Shown piece by piece: positions 39,001 through 49,095 of a stretch of 64,000 nt of DNA. The translations under genes and the position numbers were made by a program. Where the stretch lies: contig JANCRA010000001.1 in NCBI GenBank assembly GCA_024362935.1, positions 61,098,930 through 61,162,929 of the forward strand, in the 5' to 3' direction. The notes beneath the pieces are model-generated. The model searched no databases and was not told the DNA's origin. It saw only the letters and a list, made by a program, of their open reading frames with translations. How positions within the stretch are numbered: the stretch's first letter is position 1; each line of letters opens with the position of its first letter. Source of the stretch: Setophaga petechia (taxonomy: Eukaryota > Chordata > Aves > Passeriformes > Parulidae).

Positions 39001-42000
39001 TAAACCTGTTTGATGACTTTATTCATCTCCTTCCATTTTTATGATCAGCTCAGCAGCAGAACAATTCCCCCATTAGCAATCATCCCACATTATCAGAGGA
39101 GCATGAGCCTCTTGTGGAGGATAGATCATAAAGATGTACTGACAAAAAGCAGAGTTTGGATTTCCTTTTTCTTTTAAATTTACCTCCATTTTGTGTCAAA
39201 ACTGAATTCTATCAGACTACTCCAAGTGAACCAGGTCAAAGTGGGTCAAACCAAATAAAATTAACACATGGCTGTGATTTAACCCAACAGCACAATGAAA
39301 ATGCCATTGGATTCATTCAAATGCACAGGGACCTCGGCAGTACAGAGCATTTGTGTCATCTTCTGGAAGAGAATATTGCTTTACAAGAAAACTGGAAAAA
39401 TAATAGCTTTTTAAAGTTCTGATTGGAAAAAGAAATACATTTCTAGGTTAAATCAACAGATGTAGATTAGCTCGAAAAAGAAATGAAACTGATTCAGAAA
39501 AATAATGTTTACACATATTTGTAATTTGAATATATTCACCCATCATGAAGCTGATTAAGCAGAAGTTGATTCTGTATTTCAGATACAGTCTCAAGATCAT
39601 AAAAATTCTCTACTGTCCTTCTGTAATTCTCAGCTGTTCTCAGAGAATCCATGTGACATCAGCCAGAGCGGCCAAACACAGCAGCCCCAGGTGTTCAGTA
39701 AGACACCTCTGCCCAAAACCCAGAGGAAGAAATATTTCCCTTCAGACCAGGGGCATTTGACATAAAAACTTCCTCACTTACCTGCCTGCACACCATTTCT
39801 AGAAAACCAAGAGAATAACTTTTAATATCAAATTACTGATTCTGAGCATATTCCTTGCACCAAATACACCTTGGAAAAGAGCTTTCTTAAGAACTTATTT
39901 TAAAAGATAAAAGACTAGGGATTTCAATGATACATACACCAGATATTGAAATATCACATATATTGGAATATGAACATCACATTGAAAAATCACATGTATT
40001 CAAAGCCAATAAAACAAAGTGTTTAAAAAGCCTCATGTAATCCCAAACTTTTAATGCACAGGCACTTTCTTTGAGCTGTGCTGGAATGTGGTTTTAATGA
40101 ATACCTGGAATAAGCAGTTCTCTTGTACTTTGAGGGCTCAGAATTTTAACTACTGAACTTGTCTTTCTGTTTTAGAAGTCTGAAATCACAGGTGTCTCCC
40201 ACTCATAGCTGCCTGAGGATTAACAGAAAAATTGACTTCAATCATTTGCATGCTGATTTTTTTCTCAAAAGCATGTTAGGAACTAAAACCAGAACTGTGT
40301 TGTTGATACAGATTATCCAGGATTCCAGTCCTGAGCAAAAGTACCTCCTGTGGCTCATATAAAGGAATTTAGATTATAATTGCTATCCTATTTCTCTCTG
40401 TACATTGAACTTTCAACTGCTTGAACATAATCAGCCTGATTATGCTTGAGCATTCAGTTGGGCAGACAATTAACTGCTTAAAAACAATCTGACCCAAATA
40501 TTGCACACTGCTATAGTCACAGACTGCAAACACTATCAAATAATGCAATTTTCTATCCATTCGATTTCTCTTATGCAAAAAAACCACCAGAGATGGCTCA
40601 AAATTATTTCAACTAAACAGAACAAAAACCACAAGCAATGGCAAAAAACCCCCTCAGACTATTTGAAACAGCCAGAAGGTTTCAGCAGTGCATGGTGAAG
40701 AGAGAAAGGCCTGAGGAATATTCAGCTGCAGGGCTGCCCTTAGAAAACAGGCAAGTGGACACATACATCTCAAGTGCTTGGTACAAGACTTCCAGACTCC
40801 ACTGCTCAGAGTCTGTGCAGTGAAGATGCAGATTTGCCTGCAGTTAGCCCAGCCTGAAATACTGCAACAAGTCATCTACAACAGCTTTTCTTTCTCATTT
40901 CTCTGCTGGAGTTATAATTAAAGGCATGTACCATGGCCCTGTATTGTGAGTCTTGTGTTATGAACAAACAGGAAAAAAGACCCAGTAAATGTATTACAAG
41001 TCTCACAGAAGGATGTGGCTCTTTATATATCCAGTTTCCCATCCTTTATGCTATCCTTCAGCAATGAGTTATGATGAAACAGCAGTTAAATATGCAGTTT
41101 TATCTGAGGAATTAAGTCTTAGAGATTAACAGACTTACCTGTTAATGACACAGTAAACATTTTAGTAAAATTGCTATAAAAATCCAGATCTTTTTGACTG
41201 CTTCCTTTTAACTCCATTTAACCTTTTTGAATATCCTTTCTTCATCTACTTACCCTGCATTTATTTCTAGTTGAAGATACAACAAAGTCTGCAAGCCTTC
41301 TGTTTTTGAGGAGGGTTCAGATTATTTCCTTACATTTTAAGTGGAAAGGTACCATTTCAACAAAGAAACAATTACAACACTTTTACACTTTTGGGTTTGT
41401 TTCTTTGTTTGCGTGGTTCTTTTGAGGAAGGAGTGTTTGTTTTTAAAAGGCAAGCTTTTCTCATGGACACTTTGCCTTCCATAAGACATGCAGTGTTAGA
41501 AATAGGGCTTGGCATCCTGCTGCACAAGACTTGTAAATCTCTTCTGGCCTTGCTTTGTAGCCATGTTGGAGTTGGATGCCTCCCAATGATTCAGAGCATC
41601 CAGACAGAAATACACACAAAGCCAGATGCCCAGGATGACAGGAATTTTACAGGCAAGCAGCTGGGAAATTGTCTTCAAAGTCAGGTAGGGGAAAAGTGAA
41701 GTTTTTCAGCCTGGTAAGGCATAAGGGCTACAGGGAGAAGATGAATAACTGGCCTCACTGCTCAGTCTAAGACAAGATCTCTTGCCCTCTATGCCACGTG
41801 CCCTTTCCCTGGAGTAAGGAATGAGAATGACGTTTTTTGCTTTGTGTCTGATACCTCTGGTCCCAAATAAACAGGACTTTCCAGCATGAAGCTGTCAGCA
41901 AATAATGGGAAACTGAAGATGCTGCATTAATTGAAGCCGATCATCCCAGTTCCCTTCACAACTCAGATCAGCAATCTGAGAAGCTTTATCATTAAAATTA

Positions 42001-45000
42001 ACTGAATATCAATTAAGAGAGGCGTGAAGCAGACTGGAACCCCCACAGGGCTCTTTGCATTACCTCAAAAGGTAACAAATGTCAAGGGACAGAAGGTGTC
42101 AGTCCCAGTAAGCTGGCTGTGTTTGCCTGGGAAAAGTTCATCAGAGAAATTAAAGACTCACACCAAGGAGTGGAGAACCAAGGTAACGGGATCTTGACAG
42201 CCAGTTGGTTCAATATTGAATCATCTAAGTAACTGACATAGTCAGTGATTTGTTAGGGGTTTCTAGTAATTTTGGCTAATTGGAGGCTGAATCAGAGATA
42301 AAAATACAAAATGAACACAACGAAAACTTTATTATCAGTATAATAACTAATGATACTGTGTGGATAAACTTCTTAAAATAGATCTCTTCATCTGTTGCAA
42401 AAGCTGGGCACCAGTTGCAAGAAAGGACTCTGTTAATTTTCATGCATAGATCAATTTCAGAGGAGCAAGTGAGACAGATGAACTGTAACTGGAGTGAGAT
42501 TGAGCCACCCCATAGTCAGAGGCAATGTCATGGTACAGCAGAAGTGAAAAAGCAGATGCTGACCTTTGTACTTACCAAGCACTGAAGGAAGAGGTTTGTC
42601 GCTGTCCATGGGATTTTGATGAAGAGAACTCTGATCTGCTGTGATGAGACAAGGTTGTTTTGGCCCACATAAGAAATTGGGATGAGAGCTGTGAAAGGTT
42701 TTCCTGTCCACGTGTTGGGGTGAAAAGAATGAGTTGTGCTTCTGTCCTGCTGGAACCTCTTTGAGAGGGGTAAGCTGTGCTGCTGGTTGCAGGAGAATCA
42801 AAAACCACCAGTAACTTGTTAGGGTTAGTAATCTACCTGAGGAATTTAGCAACAATGAACTGATCTGAAAGAATGCTGCTGTGTTAAAGGACTCTTTCAG
42901 GTATCATCAAATTGTGCCAAAGCCAATGTCCTTGGGTGTGAGAGACACTGAACATTTCCCCTCCCGGTGTAAGAAATTAAATTCTCTCAGAAAAGGGAGC
43001 TCATCATTAGATTTCATAAAAGCACCAGGAAAAGCAAATGTTCTGGAAACCTTAACAACTCTGCTAATGCCTTTTCTGAGGTGGATGTGCTCTCATCCCA
43101 AATGGACATCTCAATAACAAGGGGCTGTAAGAGTCACAAATGGGGAGCTCAGTGCTGGCCTGGCCACTCACACAAGCCCCAGCACGGACACGTGGAGCTG
43201 CAGGAGTGGCATGGCCACGTCAGATGGCCAAGTGTTCTTCCACAGTTTTGAGGGAAAAAAAGTAACTGAGCATTACAAGCACAGGTACTAATTAGTATAA
43301 TCAGGCATATTGTCCCACAGGCTCAAATTAATCTTTATGCTAGCAGTGCAGCAATCACTGTTCCTCCTAACATAATTATGTTATGTTCTGTACAGCGTTT
43401 CCATCTACATTTGCTGCCTTAGGTATGAGCCAGCACCAGTATTCAGCCAAAGATAAAAGTGCAAAGTGGATTTTAAAGATTGCCAAGACATTTTAATGAA
43501 GGAAATTAAATAAGGCCATCTTTTCTATCTCAGTGATTCCATCTGATTAGAAGGTAAAGGTGAGCAGCAGAAGGCAGGTGAGGTGGTGCAGGCAGGGCTA
43601 AGGATCACAATGAACTGTGGTGGTTACATACCAGTATGGGAAAAGCAGGCAGGACAGAGGAATCATCTCTGAAATTAAGAGGGAAGTTTAGCTTCTTCCT
43701 TTTCTGGTAAGATTGACTATAGGGCTGTCTAACAGGATTTCAGACTATTTATTTTCCTTTAGAAACCTTACTTAGATTCATATTAGTCAGCTCAGCCTCT
43801 GCTGCCATCAAAATTGAGGGAAATAACATTTTTTTACCACTGCTAAGAAACAGAGCAGATAAAACTAAATTATGCAGCCCCAATGAGCAAAGGAATTATG
43901 TCCTATCCACCTTCAATAAGTCACAGAGACCAAAATCTCCTCAGAGCATCTCATTTACTTTCAGCCTTGCACAGTGAGCCCTCAGTTCATCATGGATCAA
44001 AAGATGCCTCACTAAATGACAAGAAAAATGACTGCATTCTGTTTAGTTGCAATCCTTTTAGTCATAACAAATCTCGTGTGCATCAGCTGAGCTCCAGGAG
44101 AATCATGTGCAGCAGCAGCAGCAATGCTCAGTACCTTCTCAGAGGCTGTTCCAGCACCTTCTCTAATCACTGCTCCAGGACTGTAAAGGACTTTTCCCCC
44201 CTCACACCTCCAGCAACAAACCTACTCATCTTCCAAATCCTTCCTAAATTCCAGATCCCTCCTGCTTAAAACCACAGGGCTGCCCACTGGACAAAGGTCC
44301 AGTCCCAAAGCTGCTTCTTCTCCACAGAAACCCCTCACACACCCTGGGCTGGTGCCCTTCGACAGCAGAACTTGTCAGGAGCACCATTAAACTGATAATC
44401 AGGGAAACAATTCCTTCTGCTGTGTTAGGTTTGAAACAGTGCAAGGTACAGGAATGATTTATTATTCATCCTCATGGAATGTCCCTGCCCTTCAGAGCTC
44501 CAGCACTACTGTGCAAAGCCTCTCATGGAGCCAAGCAAAAACGGCTGCTGTCCCAAAAAAAGTCTGGGAGAAATTTCCAGCGTCCTTCATGACCTGAGAA
44601 AATGAATGAGCAGTCACTGTTGGGGTTTGGGTACAAACTCAGTTCAAATGAAAAAATATTTCAGGATGATCTCCCTCCTCGTTATGTTCTAACACAACTA
44701 CAAACAAGCAAGATGAGAGATTTTAGAAGGAATTAGGATGTTTAAAAGCAAATCTCTGAGCTAAGCCTGGGATGCTCACCCAGCAGTTAAACACAAGAAG
44801 GCAGGCACTCTTCACCACCTACTTCATGTTAAGGGATTTCTAAACTCTACCAAATTAAGTTAGGAAATTAACCAGAGAGCAATAAAACCATATTTTAACT
44901 AATTTAAAGGTACCCAAGAACACAGAATGTTTTCTATGAAACTAGGGGATCTTTTTTCCTTATTCAGTGCCTGAGTGGGATTAGCAAGTGGAAAAACCCA

Positions 45001-47060
45001 CTGAAACTGTAAATGCATTCTGTCCCAGGACAGAAACAACAGGTAATTTTCAAAAACTAGAAAAAAAATCCAATCAGAAACATAAAACATTATGGACCAT
45101 GTATTATTTTTATCACCAAGAATTCTCCACATAAAAGGCACAGAGGAAACCATAATTCAGATGTGGCAAAACAGAGGGACTGTAAAAGTGAAATGGAATT
45201 CTGACAAATGATCATGTGTGGAACATGAATTCACAGACCAACAAAACCAAACACCCCAGCAGCAGCAAACCCCAATAGTGCATGTTCCAGCTGAAGCAGG
45301 GGGGTTTGTGTATATTCATCCTGTGTGTCCACTGGCACACTTACCTGCCAAGGCTGCTCAACTTCTTCTTTCACATTTTAAACCACAAAATCCCCCAGTC
45401 CTTTCACAGGAATCACTTAACCAAATGAAGACAGACCAGAAATGTTATTTTCACAGTTCACAATAACATCAAGTTCTGTGCCTAAGATACACCATCTTTA
45501 AATATAAAGAACAAGCCAGCAAATGTACAAACCTGGTGTCTGAAGAAGTGATAACAAGACAGGAAACTCAAGCCCATGGTTAGCACAAAGACCCATGATT
45601 AATATAACACAAATGCAGATGGTCAAGGACATAGCTTGCCAGTTTTGGGATGCAATAGCCTGGCATTATTAAAGCAAAAATGATTTCTAACAAAAATTAT
45701 GTTTCCCAGAATTGAACACCACTTGGGGTGGACATTCTGATCTCTACATTATATTTCAGGAGTTCAGTTGGCACCAACCTGTTTTTCTAGACACAAGCAG
45801 GGAAGAAGTTCAGTTCCTGATAACATGCAGTTCTGTAACTTCATTAGAAACCTTTCATCTTTCAATATTTGAAATAAAAGCTAGAAAAGCACCAACTATC
45901 CTTAGTAGCAACATTTTGCAGCACACAATCTGAAAAGGTTAACCTGCCAGACAATAATACATCAAGTAAAAATTAAAGTGAGGGCAAGGAAAATCATCTT
46001 CAGGTGAAACTGCTCTTCTGCAAAAGCAAAGTGATATTAAGATGCAGCCTGGAAACAACACATTTCTCAGCTATGAGAGAAAGCATAATTCTTAAAAACC
46101 TATTCCCTACATTAGAGACAGAAAATCAACAACAAATCAGGTGTTAGCTTGGTTAGTACTCAGACATGATCATTATTACCGCAATATTAGCATAACAATC
46201 AAATAAACACATTCCAGATATGCATTTTAATTCATTTACTAGTGTCAGCCATGCTCTGCTTTGATTCTGTCAGTACACCCTGCTGCAAAAAGGTTAAATT
46301 GTGTTTTCAACATCATGTGAAATCAGCTCTTTGAGTTACAGCTCACCACAGACCTCTAAACAGGAGGCAAAGACCTACATCAGTTTGCCTTCCAGAACTT
46401 CTCACACATCTCATTACCTGTCTTCTCACTCATCTATTACCTGTCTGGGCAGTCCAGATAATGGGGGCAAAACCATTCCAAAGAACAGTACCAAGGAAAT
46501 CACACAGCACTACAGACTTGTTCCAGGCATGAAATTTTTAATGGATTGTGTCAAATAACACAGAAGCAATTCCTGTCCACAGAAAAGAGTTAAAATGTTT
46601 TTGTTTCAAGGACAATCACTGGATGTTTAAAATTTCTGGTGCTGAAAGCTACATTAGGTCCTCAACATTGGGCAATCAATATCCCCACAACCTAAACTGT
46701 GAAATTACTACCTCCCCAAGGAGAAAATCTTCAGGATTTGCAGCTCATCTCAAAACCTCAGTAAAGTGAAACCAGCAGAATTTCCCTGAGATGACATTGT
46801 GTTCTATTACCCTTCAAATACTCATGAAAACAGACTTGCTTTCACTAGCACTGCTGTTCATGAAAATCTGGGGTAAAACCTGTAAGAAATGGCAACATGC
46901 ACCAATGTTCCTTTCCACTGCAGGTACAACCCAATGCTCCTTTGAGTGGCTAAAAACTGAGCAGCTCTCACTGGCACAGCCTCTTCTCCACACCCAGTGA
47001 GTGACCAACACGGCAGCGCCGGCTTTACCAGAGATGGGCAAGGACACCAGAGAGCAGATG
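33068..47060. other. AT-rich DNA, no gene supported
   Basis: This long stretch has scattered homopolymer runs, many stop codons in all frames and no open frame with a recognisable protein. The largest frames are 35223-35726 plus (167 codons), 42457-42855 minus (132) and 43883-44269 plus (128). None shows a domain, signal peptide plus membrane pattern or supporting splice context. It may be intronic or intergenic. I see no tRNA, CRISPR, long microsatellite or full-length transposon. Confidence 0.6.
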
Positions 47061-47325
47061 CCAACAAAGGTTTGCAGCTGTGCCAAGAGAGGTCTACACT
47101 GGACATTAGGGAGAACTTTGGCCCAGAAAGGGGCATTAGATATGGGAATGCTCTGCCCTGGGGGCGCTGGTGGAGTCACCATCGCGGGAGGTGTTCAAGG
47201 GAAGCCTGGGAGCAGCACTCCGGGCTCCAGTGTGCTGGCCATGGTGGCCATGGGTCACAGGTGACCATGGGCTGGACTTGACCTCCCAGGGTTCTTCCAA
47301 GCCAGTGCATTCCGTGGTTTGTGAC
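47061..47325 (+). mobile_element. CR1-type LINE 3' end fragment
   Basis: The text follows the familiar avian CR1 3' region: a GGTCTACACTGGACATTAGG segment, then AGAAAGG, then GGAATGCTCTGCCCTGGG, then GGTGGAGTCACCATC and GAGGTGTTCAAGGGAAGC. It closes with GGGTTCTTCCAAGCC followed by a decayed octamer tail (ATTCCGTGGTTTGTGA, from the ATTCTATG type repeat). Only the 3' few hundred bases are present, which is normal for 5'-truncated CR1 copies. It ends about 133 bp before the start codon of the gene below, so it could supply promoter or 5' untranslated sequence. This identification is from memory of the family and has not been searched. Confidence 0.75.
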
Positions 47326-47458
47326 ATCACAGCCTCTGGGGACAGCATGGTGGCTGGCAACTGTCCCCAGCCGTTCCGTGCCCAGAGCCCGGGCAGACCT
47401 CGGTGTGGAGCGACGTCCAGAGCCTGTGTGGTGGTGGCAGCTCCTCGTGCAGAGCACC

Positions 47459-47728
47459 ATGGCCGGCCAGGGCTTGTCCTGGACACTGCAGGTGTACCTG
47501 CTGATGCTCCTGGTCCGTCCACTCGACCATTCCAGCCGTCCTGAGCGGGACATGGGCACCTCGGGTCTGCTCCCGGAGGATCTGGAGCTGCAGGACATGG
47601 ACCCTGAGGCTGCCCCGTGGGTGGACTTGGCGCTGGTGTCCTGGACGTGCTTCCTGGTGGGGCTGCTGATCACGGCCATTGTCCTGGGATGCTACTTTGG
47701 CAAAAGGCTCTGGAGACGCTGGAGAGAG
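47459..47728 (+). CDS. Exon 1 of predicted two-exon small membrane protein gene
   Basis: Not a family I recognise. The ATG sits in a strong start context (CACCATGG). An in-frame ATG upstream at 47321 exists, but it is at the CR1 tail and gives a poor N-terminus. Exon 1 codes for 90 residues. Residues 6-19 (LSWTLQVYLLMLLV) look like a signal peptide or anchor. An acidic stretch with PEDLELQDMDPEAAPW follows at about 39-54, then a hydrophobic helix at about 57-80 (core CFLVGLLITAIVLGCYF), then basic GKRLWRRWRE. The exon ends after a whole codon at a good donor (GAGAGAG/GTGAGG). A short lumenal or extracellular domain with a cytoplasmic tail is the likely topology. The layout loosely recalls the N-terminus of ITPRIP-like proteins, but no nucleotidyltransferase domain follows. 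Expression is unproven. Confidence 0.55.
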
Positions 47729-47973
47729 GTGAGGGAGGGGGGCAGGACGGGGCAGACCTCGAGGCTGCTGGGCCTCCTGGGCAGCCCCTTGGCCAAGGCC
47801 CCGCGGCGGAGGGGAGCGGCGCCTCCGGGCAGGAACTGGGCCCAACGCTGAGCCCAGGGACGGCACCGGGCAGGGGCGGCCGGAGCTCTGCTCACTGCAG
47901 CCTCTGCCCAGGGCAGCCCAGCCGGGCCCCAGCTCCGCCTCTCCCATCGGGATCCCCGTGCTTTGCCTTGCAG

Positions 47974-48156
47974 GAGAAGCTCCGGAGCCGCTCGGCCCGG
48001 ACAGGGCCCCGCTGCTGCAGCTGCTGCCGGGGCCGCGACTGCCCCAGGAAGCTGCTCCAGCTGCTGAGGCAAAACCGCGCCCTGATGCGGCTCTGCCTGC
48101 GGCATCGCCCTCGGCAGAGACCCAGAGCCAGGAGAGCAGCACTGGGGGCCGCGTGA
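47974..48156 (+). CDS. Exon 2 (C-terminus) of predicted small membrane protein gene
   Basis: A 245-bp GC-rich intron (47729-47973) ends in TTTGCCTTGCAG. Joining in phase 0 continues the frame for 60 codons to TGA at 48154-48156, giving 150 residues in total. The tail is highly basic and cysteine-rich: a CCSCC cluster at residues 104-108 just after the membrane helix, suited to palmitoylation or metal contact, then a leucine/arginine stretch (KLLQLLRQNRALMRLCLRH) and an Arg-rich end. The retained intron argues against a processed pseudogene. Good donor, acceptor, start context and polyadenylation signal together support a gene. Amino acid composition is biased by the GC-rich DNA, so a non-coding or decayed copy cannot be excluded. 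Confidence 0.5.
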   Translation, partial: EKLRSRSARTGPRCCSCCRGRDCPRKLLQLLRQNRALMRLCLRHRPRQRPRARRAALGAA

Positions 48157-48366
48157 CAGAGGAGCAAACTCCCACCTCCCTCAGCACCAGGGCCCGGTGA
48201 GAGAGGAGCAAACGCCGGCCTCCCTCAGCACCAGGGCCCGGTGAGAGAGGAGCAAACGCCGGCCCCCCTCAGCACCAGGGCCCGGTGAGAGAGGAGCAGG
48301 CTCCGGCCTCCCTCAGCACCAGGACCCGGTGAGAGAGGAGGAGATCCCGGCCTCCCTCAGCGCTGA
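48153..48366 (+). repeat. 44-bp minisatellite in the predicted 3' UTR
   Basis: TCAGCACCAGG or its variant begins at 48181, 48225, 48269, 48313 and 48357, exactly 44 bp apart, with a partial unit upstream starting at the stop codon. That makes about 4.6 to 4.8 copies. Each unit contains GGTGAGAGAGGAG, which includes a donor-like GGTGAG. The first copy reads GTGACAG and overlaps the TGA stop. Since 44 is not divisible by 3, the repeat cannot be translated in one frame as an extension. Confidence 0.9.
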
Positions 48367-48637
48367 TCTCCGGCCCCAGCGCCGTGCGGAGCCTTGGGGG
48401 GATGTGTGACCGGCGCCCAACCCGGGCACTGCGACATCCCCATCTTAGGAGTTAGAGACACCCCGTCCTCTAGACATAGCATTCCCCGACACCTTTTCCA
48501 TAAGAAGTTGACATTTCCCTCGGCGTTCCTTTTCTCAAAGTTGGAGTATTTTAGGCATAAGTTTTTTACCCTGTAGTCTTCTAGCCACCCTGTACTGTAG
48601 ATTTCACGAGTAGTCAAGTTAAGTTCAAGTAGTCAAG

Positions 48638-48643
48638 AATAAA
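48638..48643 (+). terminator. Polyadenylation signal AATAAA
   Basis: AATAAA is followed about 18 bp later by a GT-rich stretch (GTGCTGTGTCC) and lies 482 bp after the predicted stop codon. The preceding 250 bp is AT-richer than the coding part, with repeated AGTAGTCAAG, as is usual for a 3' untranslated region. This supports a plus-strand transcript ending near 48660. Confidence 0.55.
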
Positions 48644-48659
48644 GTTCACGTTTTCTATG

Positions 48660-49095
48660 CAGTGCTGTGTCCTTTCCTTGACATTCCATCCTAGACGGGG
48701 CCCGGCGAGTGCTGGGTTTGCACGGGAGCTCCATCCAGCCTGCCTGGACTGGAGGGCCCGAGTGCCCCAGCAGGGGCTGCACGAGTACGGAGGGCAGCTG
48801 CTGAGAAGGTGGTGGGCAATGTTCTGCCTCCTCCTTCCAAGGAAGCTTGGAGTCCCTCCCCGTCTGCACTGGGCCGGGGGGAGGGCCCTAAAGGCCCTGG
48901 GAGGTGCCTGGGTGGCCCCAGAAGGTGCTTCCAGGACTCTGGGACACCAGGGAAGGAGCAGGATCATCCCTGGAATGCTGTGAGAGGTACCCAGAGCAGC
49001 CCACCCTGGGGCCCAGGCAAGGGCTGAGCTCAGGCAGGCAAAGACATCCAGGGGCTGCTGGGCTATGGCAGCCATCAGTCCGGTGAGGCTCAGTC
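48660..49095. other. GC-rich segment downstream of the predicted gene
   Basis: This segment remains GC-rich and then stops sharply at about 49095, where AT-rich sequence (GGTTTTTATATTTATC) begins. Open frames on both strands (up to 162 codons on the minus strand, 48614-49102) lack any recognisable domain and follow from the low density of stop codons. It may belong to the same inserted or duplicated GC-rich block that starts near 46990. Confidence 0.5.

Noticed and set aside
41496..41699. Possible exons on both strands with a GTAGGG donor near 41686
   Set aside because: Open frames overlap on opposite strands with no matching acceptor or recognisable protein.
47321..47458. Upstream in-frame ATG extending the membrane protein by 46 residues
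   Set aside because: The extension begins at the CR1 tail, lacks a signal-like start and would bury the hydrophobic leader. The ATG at 47459 has the better context.
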